Shown here: piece by piece, positions 39,175 to 46,950 of the stretch
Numbering within the stretch: the stretch's first letter is position 1
Layout: every line of letters starts with the position of its first letter
Origin: Elusimicrobiota bacterium
Lineage (GTDB): Bacteria; Elusimicrobiota; Elusimicrobia; UBA1565; UBA9628
Reading direction: 5' to 3'
Assembly (NCBI GenBank): GCA_016212795.1
Contig: JACRDT010000034.1
Span: forward strand, 62,001 to 126,000
Length of the DNA stretch: 64,000 nt
Notes under the pieces: model-generated
The model's database searches: none
Told to the model about the DNA's origin: nothing
The model's input: the letters and a program-made list of their open reading frames with translations, nothing else
Position numbers and translations under genes: made by a program

Positions 39175-39908
39175 GGCCTCTTGTCCTCCTGGCGGCAAAG
39201 GGCCGCCGTCCCCGAAGGCGCCCGATGTTCTTCACTCGCCGGAGGGGGCTGGTGGAACAGGAGCACGAACTCGCCCAGGAGCTCCGGCCGCGCCCCGAGG
39301 AGGGAGCGCGCCTCGGCCACGGTGCCCCGGAGCCACTCTTCGTGGACCTTGGTGAGCTCGCGGGCCACGCACGCGCGGCACCCGGCCCCGAGCGCCGCCT
39401 CGGCGTCGGCCAGCGTCGCGAGGACCCTGTAGGGGGATTCGTAGACCACGATGGTCTTGCCCAGGGCCGCCGCCGAGCCGAGCGCCCGGACCCGCTTGGA
39501 GGACGTGCGCGGCAGGAAGCCCAGGAAGACGAAGGAGTCGGCCGGGAACCCCGAGCCCGCCAGGGCGGTCGTCACGGCGCTGGCGCCCGGCAGCGCGGTC
39601 ACGGCGACGCCCGAGTCCCGGGCCATGGCCGCGATCCTGCGCCCGGGGTCGGACACGCACGGCGTCCCGCTGTCGGACACGACGGCGATGTCCTCGCCGT
39701 CATGGAGCCGGGTGAGGACGGCCTGCCGGGAGCGCTCGTCGTGCTCGTTGTAGCGCAGGAGGGGGGTGGAGATGCCGAAGTGGGAGAAGAGCTTGCGGGT
39801 GCGCCGGGTGTCCTCGCAGAAGACCGCGGCCGACCCTCTCAAGGCCTTCAGCGAGCGTTCGGTCATGTCCTCGAGGTTGCCGATCGGCGTGGGGACGAGG
39901 TACAGCAT
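39171..39908 (-). CDS. rsmI: 16S rRNA 2'-O-ribose C1402 methyltransferase RsmI
   Basis: SAM-dependent tetrapyrrole-methylase-fold enzyme of 245 residues. Family segments: [67 protein letters not shown] and FVFLGFLPR. The normal domain ends near FVLLFHQPP. The last 25 residues ([13 protein letters not shown]...) are encoded by a family C repeat and are not part of the conserved protein. It is in the same operon as tsaC-phosphatase and glyA. Confidence 0.93.
   Translation of the reverse strand: MLYLVPTPIGNLEDMTERSLKALRGSAAVFCEDTRRTRKLFSHFGISTPLLRYNEHDERSRQAVLTRLHDGEDIAVVSDSGTPCVSDPGRRIAAMARDSGVAVTALPGASAVTTALAGSGFPADSFVFLGFLPRTSSKRVRALGSAAALGKTIVVYESPYRVLATLADAEAALGAGCRACVARELTKVHEEWLRGTVAEARSLLGARPELLGEFVLLFHQPPPASEEHRAPSGTAALCRQEDKRP
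39201..39247 (-). repeat. Family C coding repeat, copy 1 (rsmI tail)
   Basis: CCGCCGTCCCCGAAGGCG, a variable middle GATGTTCTTC and CTCGCCGGAGGGGG. Compared with the other copies (52751, 55430, 55511) it encodes the peptide [11 protein letters not shown] on the minus strand, at the end of rsmI. Confidence 0.65.
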
Positions 39909-39913
39909 CGGCG

Positions 39914-41155
39914 CTAGCCCACGGCCGCTTGCTTGTCCCGGTGCTCCGTCTCCTCGATCCTGAGGAAGACGTCCACGACATGGGGGTCGAACTGGGTGCC
40001 GGCCGCGCGGCGCATCTCCGACGCGGCCTTCTCGCGGCCCAACGCCTTGCGGTAGGGCCGGTCCGAGGTCATCGCGTCCCAGGCGTCGATGACCGCCACG
40101 ATCCTGGCGCCGAGCGGGATCTCCTCGCCCTTGAGGCCCTCCGGGTAGCCCTGGCCGTTGAACCATTCCTGGTGGTAGAGGACCATCTGCGCCACGGGCC
40201 CGAGGAACTTCACCGGGGCCAGGATCTGGTGGCCGATGGTCGGGTGGCGCTTCATCACCTCGTATTCCTCGGCGGTGAGCTTGCCGGGCTTGAGCAGGAT
40301 GGACTCGTCGATGCCGATCTTGCCGATGTCGTGCAGGAGCGCGGCGTACTCGACGTAGCGCACCATGGGGTCGGGGAGCCGGACCTCCTGGGCGAGCCGT
40401 CGGGCCCGCAGGCGCGCCCGGTCGGAGTGCTCCTTGGTGTAGGCGTCCTTGGTGTCCACGGCGCGCGCGAGGGTCTGGACCATCTCCATGTAGAAGGTCT
40501 GCAGGTTGTCGACGAGCTGGAAGTTGTGCAGGATACAGGTCGCCGAGGCGGCCAGGACCGTGAGGAACTTGACGTTGCAGTCGCTGAACGGCTCGGCCGA
40601 GCCGATGCCGTGCAGGGTGATGACGCCCACGGGCCTGGTCTTGATGATGAGGGGGACGCACACGAGCGGCCCGGGGACGTCGTCGCCCATCTTGACGTAG
40701 CGCGGGTCCTTGGAAGGGTCCGTCACGGAGATGACCTGCCCGGTCTCGAAGCTCTTGCCGGCGAGGCCTTCGCCGGGCTTCAGGGTGAACGCCTCCGCGA
40801 CGGAGGAGGGGAGCCCCCTGGCGGCGATGATGCCGAGGGTCGCGGTCCTCTCGTTGATGAGCATCAGCGAGGCCCGCTGGGCGCCCATGAAGCGGCAGGC
40901 GCCCTCCAAGACGGCCTCGGCGAAATCCTCGCGGGAGACCGAGTCGGCGTGGGAGATGTTGTGCTCCTGGAGGGCCAGCATGATCGTGAGGAACTCGTCG
41001 AGCCTGTCCCAGCCCTGGGGCTGGTTGCACGGGGGGCAGGTGCGCTCCTCGGGCCGCGCTCGCACCTCATAGAGACGCTGGAGGGCGAGCCCCAGCGCGA
41101 CGACCAGCGCCACGCAGAGGATGACGAGGACCCAGAAGACCCAAGGCGAAGCCAT
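39914..41155 (-). CDS. GAF - HD-GYP cyclic-di-GMP phosphodiesterase
   Basis: A 413-residue membrane-anchored signalling enzyme. Residues about 3-25 are one transmembrane segment, residues about 60-230 a GAF sensor domain (CRFMGAQRASLMLINE...). The HD-GYP domain that degrades cyclic di-GMP lies from about 240: ALLHDIGKIGID, KRHPTIGHQIL, then QEWFNGQGYPEGLKG and ARIVAVIDAWDAMTSDRPYR. All metal-binding residues appear present. ATG 41155 was chosen for the membrane segment; a TAGTCT box lies seven bases upstream on the minus strand, suggesting a leaderless start. Confidence 0.9.
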   Translation of the reverse strand: MASPWVFWVLVILCVALVVALGLALQRLYEVRARPEERTCPPCNQPQGWDRLDEFLTIMLALQEHNISHADSVSREDFAEAVLEGACRFMGAQRASLMLINERTATLGIIAARGLPSSVAEAFTLKPGEGLAGKSFETGQVISVTDPSKDPRYVKMGDDVPGPLVCVPLIIKTRPVGVITLHGIGSAEPFSDCNVKFLTVLAASATCILHNFQLVDNLQTFYMEMVQTLARAVDTKDAYTKEHSDRARLRARRLAQEVRLPDPMVRYVEYAALLHDIGKIGIDESILLKPGKLTAEEYEVMKRHPTIGHQILAPVKFLGPVAQMVLYHQEWFNGQGYPEGLKGEEIPLGARIVAVIDAWDAMTSDRPYRKALGREKAASEMRRAAGTQFDPHVVDVFLRIEETEHRDKQAAVG

Positions 41156-41216
41156 GACACCAAGACTAGCAAATCCCGTAGGCGACGCCAAGATAGCTCG
41201 GGGTTTTCGGTTCATT

Positions 41217-41227
41217 GTGTCAGACAC
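41217..41227. repeat. Short palindrome GTGTCAGACAC before the RAYT gene
   Basis: Eleven-base perfect inverted repeat 22 bases before the RAYT start, embedded in TTGTGTCAGACACCC. A similar sequence is often seen before genes of this transposase group, and it may be a recognition or regulatory site. Confidence 0.45.
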
Positions 41228-41249
41228 CCAATATTGCTACCATCTCTCC

Positions 41250-42134
41250 ATGGGCCGACCCAAGAGGATACAGTTCGCCGGGGCCTGCTATTTCATCGAG
41301 CTGCGCGGGAACAACCGGCAGGACATCTTCCTCTCGAACCAGGACCGCCGGCATTTCCTCAACCTGCTGCGGGCCTACCGGGAGCGCTACGACTTCACGG
41401 TGTACGCCTACTGCCTGATGCCAGGCTACCTGCAGCTGCTGATGGAGACCGCCCAGCCCAACCTCGCGCGCTTCATGCAGGGTTTCAACACGGTCTACAC
41501 GAAGTACTTCAACGGCCAGCACAACACCAGCGGCCACGTGTTCCAAGGGCGCTACAAGGCGTACGTCGTGGACAAGGAGAACTGCCTCCTGGACATGGCG
41601 ACGCACATCCATCTCGAGTGCCTCCGGGGGGGGCTCAGGGACAAGCCCTGGCGCTACCAATGGTCGAGCTGCTCGGCCTACGTCGAGGCCGAGTCCGCCG
41701 AGCCCATGGTCGTCTCCGGGCCGGTGCTCAAACGCCTCGGTAAGAGCCGCTTCAAGCAGTCGGTGCGCTACCTCCACACCATCAAGGAGCAGATGAAGAC
41801 CGCCGCGCGCTCGATGTTCCCCCTGGTGCGGGGGGTCTACATCGGCGACGAGGCTTTCGCGGCCAGGGTGGAAAGCCAGGTGGGCAAGCCCGAGGCCCCG
41901 CTGCCCCCCGCGGGGGACGTCATGGAGATCGTCGCGGCCACCGCGGCCCGGCACGGCATCAATAAGGAAACGATCATGGGCCGCGGCCAGTGGCGCGAGG
42001 TGGCGCGGGCCCGGCGCGAGGCCATGCACCGGCTATGGAAAGAGGCTCGCATGGGCGTGACCGAGATCGCGCGCCTCTTCAGCCGGACGGCGAGCGCCGT
42101 CAGCCAGGCCATCAGGCTCATCGAGCAAAGGTAA
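41250..42134 (+). CDS. RAYT-type Y1 transposase with DnaA-like C-terminal HTH, HUH motif lost
   Basis: A 294-residue member of the REP-associated tyrosine transposase (Y1_Tnp) group: GRPKRIQFAGACYFIELRGNN, QDRRHFLNLL, YAYCLMPGYLQLLMET, NTVYTKYFN, GHVFQGRYKAYVVDKE, and WSSCSAYV. The catalytic tyrosine region is kept (Tyr83/Tyr86), but the metal-binding HUH histidines expected around residues 60-62 read Tyr-Leu-Gln, so cleavage activity is doubtful. Residues about 225-294 are a DnaA-like HTH domain (ARRE...MGVTEIARLFSRTASAVSQAI). Its stop codon TAA directly abuts a family A repeat. Confidence 0.85.
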   Translation: MGRPKRIQFAGACYFIELRGNNRQDIFLSNQDRRHFLNLLRAYRERYDFTVYAYCLMPGYLQLLMETAQPNLARFMQGFNTVYTKYFNGQHNTSGHVFQGRYKAYVVDKENCLLDMATHIHLECLRGGLRDKPWRYQWSSCSAYVEAESAEPMVVSGPVLKRLGKSRFKQSVRYLHTIKEQMKTAARSMFPLVRGVYIGDEAFAARVESQVGKPEAPLPPAGDVMEIVAATAARHGINKETIMGRGQWREVARARREAMHRLWKEARMGVTEIARLFSRTASAVSQAIRLIEQR

Positions 42135-42174
42135 TCACTCGCCCCCCCCGCGGGGGGGCGAGTAGCGGGGGGGC
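42135..42174 (+). repeat. Family A repeat at the RAYT stop codon (copy 7)
   Basis: TCACTCG, C8, GCG, G7, CGAGTAGC, G7, C: near-consensus hairpin, starting at the first base after the TAA of the RAYT gene and ending at the stop (TTA on the plus strand) of the opposing lipoprotein gene. Confidence 0.9.
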
Positions 42175-42906
42175 TTATAGCAGCGCCCACACCACGATGC
42201 CGACAGCGACCAGCATCGCTACCATGGCCTTCTTCCAAGTCCACGCGATGCCGCTGTCGCCAGGCTTCGTCGAAGGCGTGTCCTTGCAGCGGAAGACGCA
42301 CTCGTCCTTGCGGGCCACGCCGCATTCCCTCAAGCACTCGGAATCCGCCGCGGCCTGCTCGAGCAGCGCGGGCGCGGCGACGGCGGCGGACGCTACGCCC
42401 TGCGCGGCGCGGGCCGGCACGGCCGTGAGGGTGAAGCGGCCCGCTCCCTCCCAGGCCGCGGCGAAATCCGCGGCGCGCATGGCGGCCCGGCCGCCGGGGC
42501 CGCCCGCGAGGCGGACGGCCCCGGCCTCCTCGTCGCAGCCCGTGACCACGGCGTAGTGGCCGCGCCCCGCGTCCCTCAGCATGACGACGACCGGCCGGTC
42601 GGGCGACGCGCGCCGGCAGAGGCCCTCCGGCCCCTGGTCGAGCGTGCCCTCGAAGACTTCCACGGAGAACCCCGCCGCTTCGAGCGCGTCGCGCAGCGTC
42701 GAGCCGCGGACCGCGCCCAGGGAGGCCGCCTCGTCGACGAGCCTGTCTCGCGCGGCCCCGAGGCCGACGCCGTGGACGGCCGCGAGGTGGTCGGCCGCGT
42801 CGAGGCCGCAGGTGTTGGTGATGGGCGCTCGGCTCCCGGCCTCGCCCCGGCGTTGCGGCGCCGAGCACCCGAGGAGGAGGAACGACGCGGCCAGCGCCGC
42901 AGTCAC
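42175..42906 (-). CDS. C39/papain-like lipoprotein, boxed by repeats
   Basis: A 243-residue envelope protein. It starts at GTG 42906, the GTG of a family A copy, giving a lipoprotein signal MTAALAASFLLLGC (Cys14). A peptidase-like core follows: TNTCGLDAADHLAAVHG with a candidate nucleophile Cys, then PVVVMLRDAGRGHYAVVTGCD with the candidate His, as in C39-type domains. A cysteine-rich stretch (CLRECGVARKDECVFRC) and a C-terminal membrane segment (AMVAMLVAVGIVVWALL) end it. A longer upstream frame reading through the repeats was rejected. Processing of peptides or adhesion is possible; function is unproven. Confidence 0.7.
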   Translation of the reverse strand: MTAALAASFLLLGCSAPQRRGEAGSRAPITNTCGLDAADHLAAVHGVGLGAARDRLVDEAASLGAVRGSTLRDALEAAGFSVEVFEGTLDQGPEGLCRRASPDRPVVVMLRDAGRGHYAVVTGCDEEAGAVRLAGGPGGRAAMRAADFAAAWEGAGRFTLTAVPARAAQGVASAAVAAPALLEQAAADSECLRECGVARKDECVFRCKDTPSTKPGDSGIAWTWKKAMVAMLVAVGIVVWALL

Positions 42907-43010
42907 TCGCCCCCCCCGCGGGGGGGCGAGTAGCAGGGGGGCAGATGCCGCAATCACTCGCCCCCCCCACGGGGGGGCGAGTAGCGGGGGGGCAGATTCC
43001 GTTTCATCAG
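42903..43010 (+). repeat. Two tandem family A repeats (copies 8 and 9)
   Basis: First unit from 42903: TCACTCG, C8, GCG, G7, CGAGTAGCAGGGGGGC then AGATGCCGCAA. Second unit from 42954: the same with ACG in the loop, then CAGATTCCGTTTCATCAG. Only the outer unit carries the ATGAAACGG-type tail; the inner unit has the shorter TGCGGCATC-type tail. The GTG start of the lipoprotein gene lies at the edge of the first unit. Confidence 0.9.
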
Positions 43011-43189
43011 TCCGGCCCCCACGGGTGGGCGGGCGGTTGCCATCTGTCCCATTATAGTAAACGCAGGCTGCGCAATGCCCGCGCATCCTTGCAGGGACCA
43101 CTTGGTCCCTGCGATATGGGCCCATTGTCCCGTTGGGATTGCCCTCTAGACCCATGTGGGCCTTTCGGCCAAGATGATACCGTAAGGCC
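43011..43189 (+). promoter_or_regulatory. Palindrome-rich leader with TATAGT box
   Basis: Between the tandem repeats and the GTG at 43190 lies a TATAGT box (43053-43058). After it comes a perfect 10-bp inverted repeat (GCAGGGACCA at 43091-43100 and its complement at 43103-43112), ATGGGCCCAT at 43116-43125, and further GGCCCA/TGGGCC pairing. It could be a structured 5' leader, a small RNA or an operator array. No known riboswitch class was recognised. Confidence 0.4.
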
Positions 43190-44551
43190 GTGAAACCGCT
43201 CGGAGCGGCCGTCCTTCTATTGGTGGGGACATGCTGGCTTCCCGCGCGGGCCGTCGCCCAGACCCAGACGCAGCAGGTCCCCAGGGTCCAGACCACCGTC
43301 GGTCCCGTCCTCCCGATGACCGGCCTCCAGCTCGGGCAGGGGAACGTCGGCTCTTTGGGGGCGGGCGTCAGCCTTGGCGGCACCGTCTTTTCTTTCAGGG
43401 CGGGGCAGGTCCAGGACAAGCCGCTCGAGCTTCCCGCGTCCGCCGTTCCCATGGCCCGCGACCTCCAGACGTCGGAGGGGCCTCAGGCCAAGCCCCCCGG
43501 GGCCAGGCCGCCGGCCGCGGGGATGTTCGAGGTCCCCGGCGGCCTTCCGTCCGGTCCGGGCGTCGCGCCGGGCGTGATCCCGGGCGCGGCCGAGGGGAGA
43601 GCGTTCGAGCCGTCGCGCGTCGGGAACGCGAGGCCGGACCGGGACCCGGAGAACCCGGCGATGGGGGACGGGTCGCGCGGCCGCGCGGCTGGCCGGTCCA
43701 GGGAACGGGAGGACGAGGGCTCCTGGGGATTCTCCAGGAAGGCGGCGGAGCTCTCGCGGCACCTGGCGGGCGCCGGCAGGATGGAGCGCGAGGGGTCGGA
43801 GTTCGCCGAGGGGTTCGGCCGCCGGCTCACGGACATCATGCTCGATTCCATGGAGTATCGCCCCGAGGGCTGGCAGGGCGGTCCCGCGGGGTCGCGGGCG
43901 GCGTCCCTGGGCCAGGCCCATGACGCCGGTCTGGCGCGGGCCTCCGCCGGGGACGCGCCTTGGTCGGCCGTGGTCCCCGAGCCAGAGGCCGCGGCGCCGG
44001 CCGGGCTCCCGGCGCCGGCTGCGGGCTTCGAGGACGTCGGTCCCGGGTTCGCGGGGATCGGGCTGCTCGCCCTGCAGTCGTCCGCCTTGAGCGTGCGGTT
44101 CACTCTGACGTTCCCCGGCCGGTCCCTGGGGCTGCGCTCGGGCGCGGCCGAGGGCCGAGGCGGCGATGGGGCCTGGCGCAAGGCCGCCGGGTCCTCGCGG
44201 GCGCGGGACGTTCTCCTCTCGCCGGAGGGGGGGGCGGCCGGACGGCCCGGGGTCTCGGCCGAGCCGGACCTGCCGTATCCCGGCGGCTACGGCGGGTTCC
44301 TGGCGAGCGTCGGCGCGGGCCTCGCTCCGACGCCGGGCGGCGACGGCTTCGCCGAACCGGGGAGCGCCTCCCCGGCCGGCTGGGCGGCGCTCGACCAGGA
44401 CCTGCGCGACGCCCTTTCGTCGTCGCGGTCGCGGCGCGGCCCCGTCGCAGACGACGCCTCGCCGTCTTCTCCCTCCCCCGTGGTCCCGCTCTCCATCTAC
44501 GCCCTTCTGCCCCTGGTCCTCGCCGCGCTCGAGCTCCGCTCCCGGCTCTGA
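43190..44551 (+). CDS. Low-complexity exported protein with hydrophobic C-terminal tail
   Basis: A 453-residue protein starting at GTG 43190 with a signal peptide (MKPLGAAVLLLVGTCWLPARAVA). The body is rich in Gly, Ala, Pro, Arg and Ser with no recognisable domain. The last 25 residues are a hydrophobic segment (VPLSIYALLPLVLAALEL) followed by basic RSRL. That layout resembles C-terminal sorting tails or a membrane anchor, though no PEP or LPXTG motif is present. Codon pattern supports a real gene. Downstream bases are a family B tandem array that begins at the stop codon. Confidence 0.6.
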   Translation: MKPLGAAVLLLVGTCWLPARAVAQTQTQQVPRVQTTVGPVLPMTGLQLGQGNVGSLGAGVSLGGTVFSFRAGQVQDKPLELPASAVPMARDLQTSEGPQAKPPGARPPAAGMFEVPGGLPSGPGVAPGVIPGAAEGRAFEPSRVGNARPDRDPENPAMGDGSRGRAAGRSREREDEGSWGFSRKAAELSRHLAGAGRMEREGSEFAEGFGRRLTDIMLDSMEYRPEGWQGGPAGSRAASLGQAHDAGLARASAGDAPWSAVVPEPEAAAPAGLPAPAAGFEDVGPGFAGIGLLALQSSALSVRFTLTFPGRSLGLRSGAAEGRGGDGAWRKAAGSSRARDVLLSPEGGAAGRPGVSAEPDLPYPGGYGGFLASVGAGLAPTPGGDGFAEPGSASPAGWAALDQDLRDALSSSRSRRGPVADDASPSSPSPVVPLSIYALLPLVLAALELRSRL

Positions 44552-44680
44552 CCGCGCCCGGCGTCCCTGGCGCGGGCGTGCCGCCTCCTCTGAGCGCTGG
44601 AAGCGGCCTGACCGCGCCCGGCGTCCCTGGCGCGGGCGTGCCGCTTCGATCTGAACGGGAAGGCGGCCTGACCGCCGTTG
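44551..44680 (+). repeat. Family B tandem array, 60-bp period
   Basis: ACCGCGCCCGGCGTCCCTGG and the next ten bases occur identically at 44551 and 44611, exactly 60 bases apart, each followed by a variable tail and GGCCTG. A third, truncated start (GGCGGCCTGACCGCC) is at 44663. The array lies between a stop codon and a kinase promoter, so here it is not translated. Confidence 0.85.
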
Positions 44681-44692
44681 ACATCCTTCATA

Positions 44693-44721
44693 TTGACTTG
44701 TTCTTTAGCTCCCATTATCAT
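44693..44721 (+). promoter_or_regulatory. Promoter of the sensor kinase gene
   Basis: TTGACT at 44693-44698 and TATCAT at 44716-44721 are 17 bases apart in an AT-rich patch, and a second TTGACA lies at 44678. TTAAAT (44721-44726) also sits seven bases before the ATG. Transcription would begin at or within a few bases of ATG 44734, so the mRNA is probably leaderless. Confidence 0.6.
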
Positions 44722-44733
44722 TAAATTGGTGCG

Positions 44734-46950
44734 ATGAAGTATCTGCGGTCCGGTCTGTTCCGCAAGTTCCTCCTGGCCATGGGGCTGCTGGCCCTCGTCC
44801 CGGCCATCTACCTGGCGTACCGGCTGTCGGGGGTGGGACAGCGGGGCATCCAGTCGGCGGTGCTCGAGCTGCAGACGAAGCTCGCCGAGAAGCTGGCCGC
44901 GCAGGTCGAGAGCTATTTCCGGGTCAACGAGGACAAGCTCCACTTCGCCTTCGTCTCCCTCCAGAAGAACATGGACTGGGCGGAGAAGCAGGAGCTGCTG
45001 CGGGCCCTCATCGACACCCACGCCGACATCGTCGAGATCGCCGTCATGAACGTCGCCGGCAAGGAGGTCATGAAGGTCTACAACCCCGAGCTGGCCTCCG
45101 ACAGCGCCCTCTCTTCCCGCGCCGACGACGCGGTCTTCAAGCGCTTCCTGAACGCCCGGCGGCGCACGATGGCCATCTCGGGGCCGGCCGAGACGCTCGA
45201 GCTCTACTATCCCCTGGGGACGGCGACCGGCGAGGGCGGCCAGGACGCCGTCCGCCTCACGGTCGTCATCCGCGTCCTGGTCTCCCTGGCGGGCCTCGCC
45301 CGCTCCATCTCGACGGAGCGGGTCGGCGGGACGGGCTTCGCCATCCTGGTCGACGAGATGGGCCGCCCCCTGTTCTACCCCAAGGAGAAGCTCAAGGAGT
45401 CGCTGGTCGCCGAGGTGCCTCGCTGGCCCATCGTTTCCGAGGCCCTCAAGGCCCACAGCATCGGCTCCATGGAGTTCAAGTCCCAGGGGCGGACCATGGT
45501 CGGCGCCTACGCGCCGCTGTCCTTGATCGGCGGCGCCGTCGTCATCGTCCAGCCCCACGGCGAGGCCTACTGGGCCGCGGTGCGGATGCGGCGGATGGCC
45601 TGGGTGACCCTCGCGATCGTCGCGGTCATCCTGGTCGGTGCCTCGACCCTCCTGGCCCGCAACCTCACGTCCCCGCTGCTGAGCCTGAGCAGGGCCGCCG
45701 ACGCCGTCTCCCACGGCGACTTCACGGCGTCGGTCAAGGTGGAGACGGGCGACGAGCTCCAGGACCTGGCCGACACCTTCAACCGCATGACGGACAAGCT
45801 GCGCCAGTACGCCGACCTCCAGGTGGACAAGGTCGTCGCCGAGCAGCGCAAGACCGACGCCATCCTCTTCTCCAGCAGCGACGGGGTCCTCATGACGGAC
45901 ACCGGCGGCAAGATCCGCCTGGCCAACCGCCGGGCCCTCGAGTTCTTCGGCCTGGAGTCCGGGACGTCCGTCGACGGGAAGGACATCCCGGAGACCGTCG
46001 CGGAGCCCAAGCTGCGCGACGCCATTGCGGCCGCGCTCGCGGAGCCCAAGCCCGACGTCGCCAAGGACGTGAACCTCTCCACGGAGAAGGCGCACAAGTA
46101 CCTCCAGGTCGCGTCCAAGCCCTTGGTCTCGCCCAAGGACGGCAAGACCCTCGGCGTCCTGACGTCCATCCGGGACGTGACGCTCGAGAAAGAGATCGAG
46201 AAGATGAAGGAGGAGTTCCTCCATTACATCACCCACGACCTGCGCAACCCCCTGGGCTCGGCCATGGGCTTCATCGAGGTCCTGCTCAAGGGCGTCGTCG
46301 GCGTCCTGAGCCCCGAGCAGCACAACATGGTCTCCTCCATCCAGCGCTCCATGAGCCGCCTGATGTCCATGATCAACAACATCCTGGACATCGCCAAGAT
46401 GGAGTCGGGCCGCATCAGGCTCCAGCTCCAGAGCGCCTCTCTCTCGGGGGTCGTGTGCCGATCGATGGCGATCCTGGAGTCGCTCGCCAAGCAGAAGAAG
46501 ATCCAGGTGTCCCTCGACGCCGCGGAGGAGCACACCCTCGACATCGACCCCGATCTCGTCGAGCGGGTGTTCACCAACCTGCTGGGCAACGCCATCAAGT
46601 ACACGCCGGCCGGGGGGAGCATCACGATCTCGCTGGCCGACGAGGGCAAGCACATCCGGTGCTGCGTGGCCGACACGGGCGACGGCATCCCGGAGTCCTA
46701 CCGGGAGAAGGTCTTCGAGAAGTTCGAGCAGGTGACGGGCCAGCGCAAGGGCGGGACGGGGCTGGGCCTGACCATCACGAAGTTCTTCGTGGAGTCCCAT
46801 CGGGGGAGGATATGGGTGGAATCGGAGGTCGGCAAGGGGTCCAGGTTCATCTTCACGCTGCCGAGGCACCTGGTGTCGGACGCGAAGGGCAACATCTCGG
46901 TGTCCGAGGAGCCGCGCACGGACCCGCCCGTGTCGGCGGGGGCCTCGTGA
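44734..46950 (+). CDS. Membrane sensor histidine kinase (Cache-HAMP-PAS-HisKA-HATPase)
   Basis: A 738-residue two-component sensor. One membrane segment at about residues 10-28, a periplasmic Cache-like domain to about 285, a second membrane segment near 288-308, then HAMP (SPLLSLSRAADAVSHGDF), PAS (about 375-480), and HisKA with the phosphoacceptor His501 in YITHDLRNPLG. The HATPase_c part shows the N box NLLGNAIKYTP, G1 VADTGDGIP, and G2 GGTGLGLTI. It overlaps the next gene (GTGA). Its response regulator is not adjacent; the receiver at 36364 is the only candidate in the window. Confidence 0.92.
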   Translation: MKYLRSGLFRKFLLAMGLLALVPAIYLAYRLSGVGQRGIQSAVLELQTKLAEKLAAQVESYFRVNEDKLHFAFVSLQKNMDWAEKQELLRALIDTHADIVEIAVMNVAGKEVMKVYNPELASDSALSSRADDAVFKRFLNARRRTMAISGPAETLELYYPLGTATGEGGQDAVRLTVVIRVLVSLAGLARSISTERVGGTGFAILVDEMGRPLFYPKEKLKESLVAEVPRWPIVSEALKAHSIGSMEFKSQGRTMVGAYAPLSLIGGAVVIVQPHGEAYWAAVRMRRMAWVTLAIVAVILVGASTLLARNLTSPLLSLSRAADAVSHGDFTASVKVETGDELQDLADTFNRMTDKLRQYADLQVDKVVAEQRKTDAILFSSSDGVLMTDTGGKIRLANRRALEFFGLESGTSVDGKDIPETVAEPKLRDAIAAALAEPKPDVAKDVNLSTEKAHKYLQVASKPLVSPKDGKTLGVLTSIRDVTLEKEIEKMKEEFLHYITHDLRNPLGSAMGFIEVLLKGVVGVLSPEQHNMVSSIQRSMSRLMSMINNILDIAKMESGRIRLQLQSASLSGVVCRSMAILESLAKQKKIQVSLDAAEEHTLDIDPDLVERVFTNLLGNAIKYTPAGGSITISLADEGKHIRCCVADTGDGIPESYREKVFEKFEQVTGQRKGGTGLGLTITKFFVESHRGRIWVESEVGKGSRFIFTLPRHLVSDAKGNISVSEEPRTDPPVSAGAS

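Noticed and set aside
42907..43452. N-terminal extension of the lipoprotein gene to 425 residues
   Set aside because: The extension would read through two palindromic repeats and intergenic palindromes. The GTG at 42906 gives an immediate lipoprotein signal peptide.
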